This document shows positions 26,238 to 35,304 of a DNA stretch of 64,000 bases, in pieces; the first letter of the stretch is position 1; each line of letters starts with the position of its first letter. A program made the translations under genes and the position numbers. The stretch lies in contig NZ_JAJLQY010000011.1 of the NCBI RefSeq assembly GCF_020991275.1, positions 186,001 through 250,000 of the forward strand, written 5' to 3'. The notes beneath the pieces were generated by a model, which saw only the letters and a program-made list of their open reading frames with translations, was not told the origin of the DNA and did not search any database. Source of the stretch: Actinocorallia sp. API 0066 (GTDB taxonomy: Bacteria > Actinomycetota > Actinomycetes > Streptosporangiales > Streptosporangiaceae).

Positions 26238-28913
26238 TCAGCCGTCGGGGAGGGCGATCCGGGTCAGTTCGATGCGGGAGCTGACGCCGAGTTTGGGGTA
26301 GGCGTTGTAGAGGTGGTAGCCGACGGTTCGGGGGCTGAGGAAGAGGCGTTCGCCGATCTGGCGGTTGGTCAGGCCCGCCGCGGCCAGGTGCACGACGCGC
26401 CGTTCCTGCGGGGACAGGGCCGTCGCGTCCACCGGGGCCGGGGCGGGCGCGGAGGTGACGGCGCCGCTGTCGCCCGCGGCGCGGAGTTCGGCACGGGCGC
26501 GTTCCGCCCAGTGGCCGGCACCGAGGGCGGCGAACGTCTCGACGGCGGTGCGCAGGGCGGGGCGGGCCGCGCTGGGACGGCCGGCGCGGCGCAGCCAGGA
26601 GCCGCGCCCGAGGAGGGTGCGGGCGTACTCCAGGGGCCGGGCCGAGGCGGACAGGCAGGCGAGCGCCTCGTCCCAGCGCGTCGCCGGGTCGGGCGAGAGG
26701 TGGGCTTCGGCGCGGGCGAGGAGACCACGCGCCCATTCCTGGCCCGTTTCGACGGCCCACGGGCTGACGGCGTCAAGCGCGGCACGGGCGTCGTCCGTGC
26801 GACCGAGCCGGGCCAGGGCCTCGACCCGGTCGAAGGCCAGATAGCGGGTCATGACGCCGGGCAGTTCGGTCTGGGTGAGGACGTCGAGCAGCGCCAGCGC
26901 GTCATCGAGGTCGCCACGGGACAGCGCGCGGACGGCGCGCGCGGTGGCGGGCGGGTCCCCGGCGGGCGGTGTGCCCCGCCAGGCGGCGACGGTGGCGCGA
27001 AGGTCGCGGGCCTCGGCGGCGAAGAAGGGCTGGTCGGTCTCCTCCGCGACGCGTTCGGCGGCGCGTGCCGTGGCGTCCGCGTCGTGGAGGTGGCCGCGGA
27101 GCAGGCGGACGCGCGTGAGGTCGCGCAGGACCTCCGGCAGCGCGCCGGTCGCGCTCGTGCGGTACTCGTCGGCCAGCTCGGACAGGAGGTGCTCGGCGAG
27201 GGGAAGGTCACCGGTCGCGATGACCCATTCCAGCGCGCAGGCGCGTTCCAGTGGCGCGAGCTGGTGCAGCACGTCGCCGGTGTAGAGGGCGTGCAGCGCG
27301 GCGATACCGGGCTGTCCCAGGGCGACGCGGGCGAGGCCCGCTGCGGCGTCGCGCAGGGCGCGCGCGTCGGCGGCGTCGACGGGCAGGGCCAGCGCGTCGG
27401 TCGTGGCCAGGGCGGCGCGCACGGTCGAGCGCCGGCCGCTGACCCAGGCGGCGCCGGTGGCGTCCAGCAGCATGAAGGCCGCTTTGACGGGGGCGTGCGC
27501 GGCGGCCTGGGCGGCTCCGCCGATCAGGAGGCGGGCCGCGGTGTCGGGGTGGCCGCGGAAGTACGGGTCGAGGGCGCTGATCTGGGCGAGCGCCGCCCGT
27601 ACGGCCGGGTCGGCCACGAGGGGCGTCGCCTGCTCGGCGAGCGCGGCGGCGCGCGGCGCGTCACCTGCGTCGGCGGCGGCGCGGGCGGCCAGGGCGAGCC
27701 TGCGGCCACGGTCGGCGGGGGCGGGGCTGAGCCGGGCGGCGCGTTCGTAGGTCGCGGCGGCGGTGCCGTAGGCGGCCTGGCCACGGCCGCATCCGGCGCT
27801 CTCCTCGACCGCGCGGGCGACGGACTCGTCCGGCCCGGTGGTCGCGGCGGCCAGGTGCAGGGTCCGGCGGACGAAGCCGTCCGGGCTGTCGCCGGGCACG
27901 GACCGGGCGAGCGCGGCGTGCGCGGCCAGCCGTTCGGCGAGCGACGCCGACCGCACGGCCGCCGAACGGATGAGCGGGTGCGGGAAGGAGACCCGGTTGT
28001 CGGCGGTGCGCAGCAGGCCCTTGCGCTCGGCCGGTTCCAGGTCGGTCAGGCCCGCGTCGAGATGGGCGGCGGCCCGGACGAGGGTGTGCGGGTCGCCGCT
28101 GCCGTCGAGGGCGGCCAGCAGAAGCAGGGCGCGCGCCTTGGGCGGCAGGTGGGCGATGCGTTCGGTGAAGCCCTGCCGTACCCGGTCGGTGCCGATCGCG
28201 GAGCCGAACGGTTCGAGGGTGCCCTCGCGGTGGGCGGTGGGAAGCTCCTTCAGCGCCAGCGGATTGCCCGCCGCCTCCCGCAGCACGAGTTCGCGCACCT
28301 GGCGTGTCAGGTCGGGGGCGTGGTCGGCGAGGAGGGCGGCGGACGACTCCCGGTCCAGCCGGGGCAGGTTCAGCTCGGGGATGCCCGGGGCCGGGAACGC
28401 GGGCGCGTGCCCGTCACGCGCCGCGAAGAGCATGACGGTGCCTTCGCCGCGCAGCCTGCGGGCCGTGAAGAGCAGGGCGTCGGCGGACGACGCGTCGATC
28501 CAGTGCGCGTCGTCGACGAGGCAGAGCACGGGTTGTTCGGCGGCGAGCGCGTGCAGCAGGGCGTGCAGCGCGATGCCGGTCTGGAACCGGTCGCCGACCG
28601 GCCCGTCGGCCCTGCCGAGCGCGGTGTGCAGCACGGCGGCCTGCCGCCCCGGCAGCGTGTCGACGCGGTCGGCGACCGGGGCGAGCAGCATGTGCAGCCC
28701 GGCGAACGGGAGGTCCTGCTCCGTCTCGACGCCGAGGGCCGTCAGGACCAGCAGGCCGCCCTGCTCACGAGCGCGCTCGGCGACGTCGGAGAGAAGCGCG
28801 GACTTGCCGATCCCCGCCTCGCCGCGCAGCACCAGCGCCGTGCTGCGGCCGGAACGCGCCGCGTCGAGCGAGCCGGTGAGGACCCCGGCCTCCTGGTCGC
28901 GGCCGTAGATCAT
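26238..28913 (-). CDS. Large ATP-binding LuxR-family regulator (LAL)
   Basis: The 891-aa product has an N-terminal AAA/STAND ATPase: Walker A GEAGIGKSAL (residues 31-40) and Walker B VLCLVDDAHWID (about 130). A long helical, TPR-like middle follows (about 330-820), then a LuxR-type HTH at the C terminus (LSPQERRVVHLAAAGLTNR, about 828-885). LAL proteins usually activate one nearby operon in response to a ligand. Nothing in the immediate surroundings is an obvious target; the oxidoreductase gene immediately upstream on the same strand is nearest. Confidence 0.9.
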   Translation of the reverse strand: MIYGRDQEAGVLTGSLDAARSGRSTALVLRGEAGIGKSALLSDVAERAREQGGLLVLTALGVETEQDLPFAGLHMLLAPVADRVDTLPGRQAAVLHTALGRADGPVGDRFQTGIALHALLHALAAEQPVLCLVDDAHWIDASSADALLFTARRLRGEGTVMLFAARDGHAPAFPAPGIPELNLPRLDRESSAALLADHAPDLTRQVRELVLREAAGNPLALKELPTAHREGTLEPFGSAIGTDRVRQGFTERIAHLPPKARALLLLAALDGSGDPHTLVRAAAHLDAGLTDLEPAERKGLLRTADNRVSFPHPLIRSAAVRSASLAERLAAHAALARSVPGDSPDGFVRRTLHLAAATTGPDESVARAVEESAGCGRGQAAYGTAAATYERAARLSPAPADRGRRLALAARAAADAGDAPRAAALAEQATPLVADPAVRAALAQISALDPYFRGHPDTAARLLIGGAAQAAAHAPVKAAFMLLDATGAAWVSGRRSTVRAALATTDALALPVDAADARALRDAAAGLARVALGQPGIAALHALYTGDVLHQLAPLERACALEWVIATGDLPLAEHLLSELADEYRTSATGALPEVLRDLTRVRLLRGHLHDADATARAAERVAEETDQPFFAAEARDLRATVAAWRGTPPAGDPPATARAVRALSRGDLDDALALLDVLTQTELPGVMTRYLAFDRVEALARLGRTDDARAALDAVSPWAVETGQEWARGLLARAEAHLSPDPATRWDEALACLSASARPLEYARTLLGRGSWLRRAGRPSAARPALRTAVETFAALGAGHWAERARAELRAAGDSGAVTSAPAPAPVDATALSPQERRVVHLAAAGLTNRQIGERLFLSPRTVGYHLYNAYPKLGVSSRIELTRIALPDG

Positions 28914-28985
28914 GCGGTCAGCCTAGGCGGCCGGGACGACGATCCTCCGCGCCGATGTCCGAAAAATCCGGCCCAGATGGGGAGA

Positions 28986-29948
28986 TCACGGCAGGAGGAC
29001 CACCTTGCCGACCGTCTTCCGCCCGCGCAGGGCGGCGTGCGCGGCGGCCGCCGCCGCGAGCGGAAACGTGGTGACGGCGGGCACGAGGCGCCCGGCCACC
29101 GCCTCGGCCAGGGCTTCCTCCTGGAGGGCGCGCATTCCGCCGGGCCGGCGCGCCATCCTCGGGCCGAGCGCGTACACCGCGCTGACGGCCCGGTCGCGCA
29201 GGTCGACGGAGGTGAAGGCGGTGATCTCCTCAGCCCAGCCGTGCACCACGTGCACGCCGCCCGGTCCGAGCAGCTCGAAGGCGGCCCGGCCCGCCTCGCC
29301 GCCGACACCGTCGAAGACCACGCTCACCTCGCCCGCCTCCTTTCCCCAGCCGGGCGACGTGTAGTCGACCGCCCTGTCCGCTCCGGCGGCGCGGACCCGA
29401 GCGGTCTTCGAAGGCCCTCCGGCCGCGCCGACCACCGTCGCCCCGGCGGCTTTGGCGAGCTGCACCAGCAGGGTGCCCACGCCTCCGGCGGCGGCGGTGA
29501 CCAGGACGGTGTCGCCCGCGCGCACCTCCGTCGACCGCCAGATGCCGAGCGCGGCACGGCCGGTGCCGACCATCGTGATCGCGGCGGGGAAGTCCAGCAC
29601 GTCCGGGACGGGGAAGAGCGCGTCCACCTCCCGGACGGCGAACTCGGCGTAACCGGCGTTGACGAGGCCGAGGTGCGCGACGACCCGGCGGCCCAGCCAG
29701 GACTCCTCGACGCCGTCGCCGAGCGCGTCGACGACGCCCGCCACCTCCCGTCCGGGAATGACGGGCAGGTCCGGCACCGGGAAGGGGATCTTGGCCGGGT
29801 CGCCTTCGTGGAGGTACGTGTCAAGCACGTGCACGCCCGCCGCCCGCACCGCGACGCGGACCTGACCGGGGCCCGGCTCGGGCGCGGGAACGTCGTCATA
29901 GTGGAGTCGCTCTACGGGACCGAACGTGTGGACGCGGATGGCTTTCAT
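28986..29948 (-). CDS. Zinc-independent quinone oxidoreductase-like MDR protein
   Basis: The 320-aa product belongs to the medium-chain dehydrogenase superfamily: N-terminal GroES-like domain (GPGQVRVAVRAAGVHVLDT; PGREVAGVV) and a Rossmann domain with AAAGGVGTLLVQLAKAAGA. The catalytic zinc Cys and structural four-Cys lobe of alcohol dehydrogenases are missing, which places it with NADPH:quinone reductases. It is 72 nt upstream of the LAL gene and in the same direction, so it may be co-transcribed with it. Confidence 0.88.
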   Translation of the reverse strand: MKAIRVHTFGPVERLHYDDVPAPEPGPGQVRVAVRAAGVHVLDTYLHEGDPAKIPFPVPDLPVIPGREVAGVVDALGDGVEESWLGRRVVAHLGLVNAGYAEFAVREVDALFPVPDVLDFPAAITMVGTGRAALGIWRSTEVRAGDTVLVTAAAGGVGTLLVQLAKAAGATVVGAAGGPSKTARVRAAGADRAVDYTSPGWGKEAGEVSVVFDGVGGEAGRAAFELLGPGGVHVVHGWAEEITAFTSVDLRDRAVSAVYALGPRMARRPGGMRALQEEALAEAVAGRLVPAVTTFPLAAAAAAHAALRGRKTVGKVVLLP

Positions 29949-29984
29949 GCCGCAGACGGTACAAAGCCGGAACGTGTCGCCGCC

Positions 29985-30281
29985 TCAGTCAGATGACCGG
30001 GCCCGCCGACCGGTGACAGCCGCCCCGACGGCCACCCCGAAGCCCGCGCCCGCGACCCCCGCCAGCAGCCCGACCGCGCCAAGGAACCCGCCGACCCCCA
30101 GACCGCCGCCGACACCGCCGGAGCCAGCACGTCCGGCACCGAACTCCTGCCCGATCAGCGGCAACGTAAACGACGACAGTGAGATCTCGCTGGCGGCGGT
30201 CAACGTGGCCACCGCGAGTACGACCACCGTGCCCCACTCGGTCTTCGGCAACCCGTCGACACCAGCACCCATGCCCCGCAC
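29985..30281 (-). CDS. Small membrane protein, possibly an MFS N-terminal remnant
   Basis: The 98-aa product starts at GTG 30281 or ATG 30272. The segment VLAVATLTAASEISLSSFT followed by LPLIGQEFGAG resembles the first helix of drug-efflux MFS proteins; a second Gly/Val/Ala-rich helix (about 56-90) follows, then a short basic end. The remaining ten helices are absent. It may be a truncated transporter or a small bona fide two-helix protein. Confidence 0.4.
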   Translation of the reverse strand: MRGMGAGVDGLPKTEWGTVVVLAVATLTAASEISLSSFTLPLIGQEFGAGRAGSGGVGGGLGVGGFLGAVGLLAGVAGAGFGVAVGAAVTGRRARSSD

Positions 30282-30336
30282 GCTAAGCCGGCCCCACCCC
30301 TACCACCCCAGTCACCCGACCAGGAAGACGCGGGAT

Positions 30337-30372
30337 GGTGGCAACCGGGTGGCAACGGGGGTCTTCTAGACA
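30337..30372 (+). promoter_or_regulatory. SARP-type operator/promoter
   Basis: Two contiguous 11-bp direct repeats, GGTGGCAACCG (30337-30347) and GGTGGCAACGG (30348-30358), are followed after 8 bp by a TAGACA -10-like hexamer (30367-30372). Direct heptamer repeats at 11-bp period, 8 bp before the -10, are the known layout of AfsR/SARP sites. It precedes the small secreted protein gene at 30425 and lies near the AfsR-like gene. Confidence 0.6.
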
Positions 30373-30424
30373 TCTTCCATGAGGGACGTGCGGGGGACGT
30401 GCGTTCCGGAGAGGGAGAGAGATC

Positions 30425-30841
30425 ATGCGTGGGAGTAAGAGGAAGGTCGTCGGGGCCGTGGGGGCGGTCGTGGTGGCGGTGGGGCTTGTGGCGTCGCCGG
30501 TGGCGGCGGGGTATCCGGGGGCGGGGCGGTGTGAGCTGGCGATCACGGAGATGAGCAAGGGCACCTACAGGGTCACCAACCGGTGCGCTCCGAAGAACGC
30601 GGCGGACAGGGCGACCCAGATCATCGTGTGGGGTGAGGACTGGCCCGACCTCGACGACTACCTCACCAGCCTTCCGACCAGCGGGCTGGTCACCAGCTTC
30701 ATCGTCAACGGGGCCGTCCTGAACGAGGACGGCGCGAGCCGCGACGAGGTCTACCTCGAAACCCGGTTCCAACGGCCGAACAACACCTACTACACGATCA
30801 AGTCGAACGTGATCAAGCGCCAGTTCATGCCGATCTTCTGA
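30425..30841 (+). CDS. Small secreted protein of unknown function
   Basis: The 138-aa product has a signal peptide with a basic start and a Val/Gly-rich core, cleaved near VAA (about residue 28). The mature part of about 110 aa has two Cys (GRCELAIT and TNRCAPK), likely one disulfide, and ends in RQFMPIF. I do not recognise a family. The ATG follows GGAGAGGG. A SARP-type site lies 52 nt upstream and a strong hairpin follows the stop, so it is a single-gene transcript. Its placement recalls small AfsR-controlled genes, but its sequence is not AfsS-like. Confidence 0.72.
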   Translation: MRGSKRKVVGAVGAVVVAVGLVASPVAAGYPGAGRCELAITEMSKGTYRVTNRCAPKNAADRATQIIVWGEDWPDLDDYLTSLPTSGLVTSFIVNGAVLNEDGASRDEVYLETRFQRPNNTYYTIKSNVIKRQFMPIF

Positions 30842-30858
30842 CCCCGCCCCGCCCACCA

Positions 30859-30884
30859 GGACGCCCCCGCACGCGGGGGCGTCC
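30859..30884. terminator. Strong hairpin terminator
   Basis: A 12-bp perfect stem GGACGCCCCCGC/GCGGGGGCGTCC closes on a 2-nt centre (effectively a 4-6 nt loop). It follows the small secreted protein gene on the + strand and would also stop - strand transcription arriving from about 31,010. Confidence 0.75.
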
Positions 30885-31016
30885 TCAACGTGCGGGAGCG
30901 GGGATCATCCCCATCCGATCCCCGCCCCGCTGGCCGCACGCGGGCCGCCTCGGTTCGGGACCGGATGGGTCACCGGCAGATACCCACTCCCCGGGGCGGC
31001 TCGCGTGCTGGGAAGA

Positions 31017-31052
31017 ACGATGCGCGAAGGCGGTTGCCGTTCGGTTGCCGTC
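31017..31052 (-). promoter_or_regulatory. Second SARP-type site, pointing left with no annotated target
   Basis: On the - strand two 11-bp repeats GACGGCAACCG and AACGGCAACCG (31052-31031) are followed after 8 bp by CATCGT (31022-31017). The shared GGCAACCG core matches the sites at 30337 and 34351. The next 130 bp to the 30859-30884 hairpin contain no supported gene, only tiny frames of 9-22 codons. Confidence 0.45.
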
Positions 31053-31114
31053 GGATTGGGTGGCGGCGTCACCGACCACAACGGCACCCTCCAGATTTCA
31101 CCTGACCCCAAGGA

Positions 31115-34100
31115 TCACTCGGGGAGGGTGGACAGGTGGTGGTGGAGATGGGGGAGTGTGTGCCAGCGGCCCAGGGTGTGGGCGGCTTCGAAGGTGGACG
31201 GGCCCAGGTGGGCGCGCAGGGCGGTGGCCGTCCGGGTCAGGGCGGGACGTTCGCAGGCCGGGACGGGAACGGCCAGCGAGCCGCGGATCTGGTCGGCGGT
31301 GCCCAGGAGTTCGGCCGCGAGGATCGGGGCCCGGCCGGTGAGGGCGGCGGCGAGGGCGTCCAGGACGCTCGCCTGACGCCAGCGGACGCCGAGTTTGTGG
31401 AAGAGGCCCAGGGCGGTCGTCAGGCGGCGCAGGGCGCGGCCGGTGTCGTCCCGGCGCAGGTCCAGCAGGGCGAGGAGGTGTTCGGCCCAGGCCACGCCCT
31501 CCCGTGCGCGGAGTTCGAAGGCAAGGTGGAGGGCTTCCTGGAGATGCCCGGAGGCGGTCTCCGGGTCGTCGGAGTACAGGGCGGCGGCGCCCAGGTCGAG
31601 CCGGCACCTGGACAGCCGTTCCCGGTCGCCCGCCGCCTGGAAGTGGTGCGCCGCCTCAGCGGCGTACCGGGGCGTCGAGGCGGGGTCGCCTGCCAGCCAC
31701 GACGCCGAGCCGAGCAGCCGCAGCGCGTGCCCGACGGCCCTGCTGTCGCCGCCGCGCACGGCGGCTTCCCGGGATCCGCTGCCGAACTCCAGCGCGCCCG
31801 GGTAGTCGCCGCGCTCCGCGGCGATCTTCCCGAGCAGGGCGAGCGCGCGGGCCGTCCCGGCGTTGTCGCGCTCCCGGCGGAACAGGTCGAGTGCCTGTTC
31901 GGCCTGGCGGGCCGCCTCGCCGTAGCCGCCGCCCAGGGCCCCGAGCTTCGCCGACGCCCACAGCGCCTTCGCCCGCGCGTTCGCGGGGACGTCCGGCGGG
32001 CTCGCCGCGAGCACCTCGGCCAGCCACCGGCCGCCCTCGACGGCCCCGCCGCGCATCTCGTGGTAGCGCCACAGGGACGCCGCCAGCCGCAGCGCGCCCT
32101 CCGGGTCGGCGCCGGTCAGCCAGTCGAGCGCGGACCGCACGTCGTCGTGCCGTTCGGTGATCTCCGTCATGAGCGCCCCGAGGCGCGGCCCCCGCAGATG
32201 CCGTTCGATCTCCTCGGCGCGGCTCCGGTAGCGGGACGCGTGGTCACGACGGGCCTGCTCGTACTCGTCAGGACGGGCCGCGAGCCTTTCGGCGGCGTAC
32301 CTGCGGACGGCGTCGACCAGCTCGTAACGGGTGCCTCCCTCCGTCCGCACCGAGGCGAGCAGTGACCTGTCGGCGAGACGTGTCACCAGTTCCAGGGGCG
32401 GGGTCTCGACGTGCACGGCAGCCGCGTCGTCAAGGGAGAACGCGCCGCCGAAGACGCTGAGCGCGCGCAGCGCCCTGCGCTCGCGCGGGCCGAGCAGTAG
32501 GTAGCCCCACTCGGCGGTGTCGCGCAGCGCGCGGTGGTGCGGGCGCGCGCCGAACCGGCCGCCGTCCAGCACGGTGAACGGGTCGCGCAGCCGTTCGGCC
32601 AGCTCGGGCAGGCCGAGCGTGCGGGTCCGCGCGGCGGCGAGCTCCAGGGCGAGGGGCAGGCCGTGGCAGCGGGCGCAGATCGCGGCGACGGCCCGTGCGT
32701 CCGGTGCGGCGAGCGCCTCGGGGCCGCCGAGCCGCGCCCGTTCGGCGAAGAGGTCGGCCGCCGCGTGCCCGGCGAGGTCCGCGCCGGAGCGGACCAGCGC
32801 CGGGTCGGGGAAGCGCAGCGGCGCGACCGGCCTGAGCACCTCGCCCGGCACCCGCAGCGCCTCCTGGCTCGTCGCCAGCACCCGCAGGTGCGGGCAGCGG
32901 CCGAGCAGCTCCCGCACGGCCAGCGCGCACGGCCCCGCGAGGAGCTCGCAGTCGTCCAGGACGAGGAGGACGTGGTCGTAGGCGACGCGCCTGGCTATCC
33001 GGTCCAGCACGGGGTCCGGGCCGTGCGCCGGGACGCCGAGCGCCGCGCCGACGGCGTCGAGGACGCTCGCGTCGCCGAGCTTCGCCACGTCGAGGAAGAC
33101 GACCTCGGCGAACTCCGGCGCCACGGCGCGGGCGGCGGCGACGGCGAGCCGCGACTTGCCCGTCCCGCCGAAGCCGGTGAGCGTCACCAGCCGGGCGGCG
33201 CGGAGCAGGTCGGCCGTCTCGGCGAGGTCGGCTTCCCGGCCGACGAGCGGGCTGAGCTGCTGGGGAAGGCTCAGCGGCCCGGTGGGGCCCTGGCCGCGCA
33301 CCCGTGCCGTCTCGGGCGCGAGCCGCAGCAGGGCGCGGGCGTCGGCCGAGCCGCGCAGGACGCCCTCCTCCACATGGCGCAGGCCCTCGCCGGGGTCGAT
33401 GCCCAGGTCGTCCAGGAGCCTGCGGCGGACCCGCCGGTAGGCGTCGAGGGCGTCGCCGGTGCGGCCGCCCAGGTGCAGCGCGACGATCAGCAGCTCCCAC
33501 AGGCGCTCGCGCAGCGGCTCTTCGGCGACGAGGCGCTCGATCTCGGCGACGGCGGCCGCCGCCTGCGGACCCGCCACGAGCCGTGCCGCGAACATGCCCT
33601 CACCCGCCTGGAGGCGGAGGCCGCGCAGGTAGTCCACCTCGGTCAGCGCCCACTCGTGGACGGGGGCGTCCGCAAGCGGGTCGCCGCGCCACAGGGCGAG
33701 CGCGCCGGTGAGCACCCGTGCGGCCTCGGCGCAGCGGCCCTGGGCGAGGTAGCGCAGGCCGTCGGACGTCAGGGACTCGAAGCGGACGCGGTCGACGCGC
33801 ACGGTGTCGGCTTCGAGGAGGTAGCCGGGGCCGCGCCGCCGGACCAGCCGCGCGCCCTCGGTCGACAGCGCCGCGCCGAGCTTCGCGATGTGGCTGTGCA
33901 GGGTGCGCACCGCCGTCTGCGGGGCGTCGCGGCCCCACAGGGCGTCGACGAGGCCGTCGTCGGTGACCAGGGTGCCCACCCTGAGCGCGAGGAGGGCGAG
34001 CACGCTGCGCCGTCGCGGAGGCAGCTCGACGGGCAGGCCCGCCCGGCGCGCCTCCAGGGGGCCGAGCAGATCGACCGTCCACAGGGCGGCCCGTGCCCTG

Positions 34101-34147
34101 CCCTGTTCTCCCGTGCGTGCGCGTTCGGCCGTCAGTGATCCGTTCAT
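31115..34147 (-). CDS. AfsR-like SARP regulator with NB-ARC ATPase and TPRs
   Basis: The 1010-aa product has an N-terminal OmpR-type winged helix (about 25-110), a bacterial transcriptional activation domain (about 115-265), an NB-ARC/STAND ATPase with Walker A TGFGGTGKSRLA (about 320) and Walker B VLLVLDDCELL (about 397), and C-terminal TPR helices (about 640-1000). This is the AfsR plan: ATP and phosphorylation-regulated binding to 11-bp direct repeats. Such repeats occur at 30337, 31031 and 34351, flanking it. It starts at ATG 34147 and is divergent from a methyltransferase gene. Confidence 0.88.
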   Translation of the reverse strand: MNGSLTAERARTGEQGRARAALWTVDLLGPLEARRAGLPVELPPRRRSVLALLALRVGTLVTDDGLVDALWGRDAPQTAVRTLHSHIAKLGAALSTEGARLVRRRGPGYLLEADTVRVDRVRFESLTSDGLRYLAQGRCAEAARVLTGALALWRGDPLADAPVHEWALTEVDYLRGLRLQAGEGMFAARLVAGPQAAAAVAEIERLVAEEPLRERLWELLIVALHLGGRTGDALDAYRRVRRRLLDDLGIDPGEGLRHVEEGVLRGSADARALLRLAPETARVRGQGPTGPLSLPQQLSPLVGREADLAETADLLRAARLVTLTGFGGTGKSRLAVAAARAVAPEFAEVVFLDVAKLGDASVLDAVGAALGVPAHGPDPVLDRIARRVAYDHVLLVLDDCELLAGPCALAVRELLGRCPHLRVLATSQEALRVPGEVLRPVAPLRFPDPALVRSGADLAGHAAADLFAERARLGGPEALAAPDARAVAAICARCHGLPLALELAAARTRTLGLPELAERLRDPFTVLDGGRFGARPHHRALRDTAEWGYLLLGPRERRALRALSVFGGAFSLDDAAAVHVETPPLELVTRLADRSLLASVRTEGGTRYELVDAVRRYAAERLAARPDEYEQARRDHASRYRSRAEEIERHLRGPRLGALMTEITERHDDVRSALDWLTGADPEGALRLAASLWRYHEMRGGAVEGGRWLAEVLAASPPDVPANARAKALWASAKLGALGGGYGEAARQAEQALDLFRRERDNAGTARALALLGKIAAERGDYPGALEFGSGSREAAVRGGDSRAVGHALRLLGSASWLAGDPASTPRYAAEAAHHFQAAGDRERLSRCRLDLGAAALYSDDPETASGHLQEALHLAFELRAREGVAWAEHLLALLDLRRDDTGRALRRLTTALGLFHKLGVRWRQASVLDALAAALTGRAPILAAELLGTADQIRGSLAVPVPACERPALTRTATALRAHLGPSTFEAAHTLGRWHTLPHLHHHLSTLPE

Positions 34148-34456
34148 TCCTTTTCCGCCCCCTGGACGTCATGCGTATGAACGCACTATGCGGGCGGAAA
34201 ATGGCGGTGTCCAGTTCGTTACGACGATTCCCAAGGCGAACGTCAGCGGATTTCAGTGCCGCGTCAGTGACGCGTCAGGGTAATGCCGCATGCTTATGCT
34301 CGGGCCCTCCTTTGCCTTTTGTGAATTGGGCTTTCCGCAGGAGATCCCGCCGCGGCAGCCGCGCGGCAGCCGCGCGGCAACCGGGCGACAACAGGGCCCG
34401 GTGAGCATCTGCGGTATGGCGGCCGACCGGTCGCCGGTCCGGAAGAAGGAGAAACC
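34148..34456. other. Divergent intergenic region between AfsR-like and methyltransferase genes
   Basis: These 309 bp have no supported gene. GC is lower in the part nearest the AfsR-like gene (34150-34340). The repeat array at 34351-34394 is the main element and points to SARP control of the methyltransferase gene, perhaps with autoregulation of the regulator. Confidence 0.55.
34351..34408 (+). promoter_or_regulatory. Four-copy SARP-type operator array
   Basis: Four contiguous 11-mers occur: CGCGGCAGCCG (34351-34361), an identical copy (34362-34372), CGCGGCAACCG (34373-34383) and the degenerate GGCGACAACAG (34384-34394). After 8 bp comes GAGCAT (34403-34408), a weak -10. The 11-bp period and 8-bp spacing are the SARP layout. 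The methyltransferase ATG is at 34457, with a GAAGGAG ribosome site. Confidence 0.65.
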
Positions 34457-35272
34457 ATGACGAACACGGCGATCGACTTCACGTCGATCAAGGCGGCGCA
34501 GCGGACCGGGTGGGAGACCGGCGACTACACGCGGGTCGGCAACACCCTCCAGATCATCGCCGAACTGCTGGTCGAAGCCGCCGACGTGCAGGCGGGCGAA
34601 CGCGTCCTGGACGTGGCCTGCGGGCAGGGCAACGCCGCCATCGCCGCAGCCCTCCGGTTCGCCGAGGCGACCGGCCTCGACTACGCGGCGCCCCTGCTCG
34701 CGCGGGGCCGCGACCGGGCCACGGCCGCGAGCGTGCCCGTCACCTTCGTGGAGGGCGACGCCGAGGAGCTGCCGTTCCCCGCCGAGTCCTTCGACGCGGT
34801 GCTGAGCACGGTCGGCGTCATGTTCGCGCCCGACCACCGGAAGGCGGCCGCCGAACTCGTCAGGGTGACCGAGGTCGGCGGGCGGATCGCCGTCGCGTCC
34901 TGGACGCCCGAGGGCATGGTCGGCGCCATGTTCCGCACGGTCGGCGCGTTCGCGCCGCCGCCCGCCGGGGTCCGCCCGGCCACCCTGTGGGGCACCGAGG
35001 CGCACCTGCAGGAGCTGTTCGGCGACCGCGTCGCCTGGACGTTCACCAAGCGGCACTACGTGTTCCGCTACCGCTCGCCCGAGCACTTCTCGGAGTGGTT
35101 CCGCCGCTACTACGGCCCGATCACACGCCTTTCCGGCGCCCTCTCCGAGGACGACCTCGCGCGTTTCTCCGCCGAACTCGCCGACGTCGCCCGCCGTTAC
35201 GACAAGGCGCCCGGCGACACCCTCGCCGCCCCGGCGGAATACCTCGAAGCCGTCGGTGTCCGCCTGTACTGA
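34457..35272 (+). CDS. Class I SAM-dependent methyltransferase
   Basis: The 271-aa product has the Rossmann methyltransferase motifs: I, VLDVACGQGNAAIAAA (about 50-65); an acidic residue after strand 2 (ATGLDYAAP); II, VEGDAEELPFPAESFDAV; and III, LVRVTEVGGRIAVASW. It resembles UbiE/phytanoyl-type small-molecule methyltransferases rather than DNA enzymes. Its substrate is unknown. The four-repeat SARP-like array lies just upstream, and a lipoprotein gene follows 32 nt after its stop. Confidence 0.87.
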   Translation: MTNTAIDFTSIKAAQRTGWETGDYTRVGNTLQIIAELLVEAADVQAGERVLDVACGQGNAAIAAALRFAEATGLDYAAPLLARGRDRATAASVPVTFVEGDAEELPFPAESFDAVLSTVGVMFAPDHRKAAAELVRVTEVGGRIAVASWTPEGMVGAMFRTVGAFAPPPAGVRPATLWGTEAHLQELFGDRVAWTFTKRHYVFRYRSPEHFSEWFRRYYGPITRLSGALSEDDLARFSAELADVARRYDKAPGDTLAAPAEYLEAVGVRLY

Positions 35273-35304
35273 AAAGGGCACCTGAACAGTGAGAAAAAAC
35301 TGAG

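Noticed and set aside
25800-29996. A 1398-codon open frame on the + strand
   Set aside because: It is antisense to the LAL, oxidoreductase and peptidase genes, which have recognisable domains. High GC leaves long stop-free shadow frames, and its translation is Gly/Arg/Glu low complexity with no motif.
34351-34394. A minisatellite or CRISPR-like repeat
   Set aside because: The units are contiguous 11-mers with no spacers, located at a promoter; the SARP operator explanation fits better. No CRISPR array was seen in the window.
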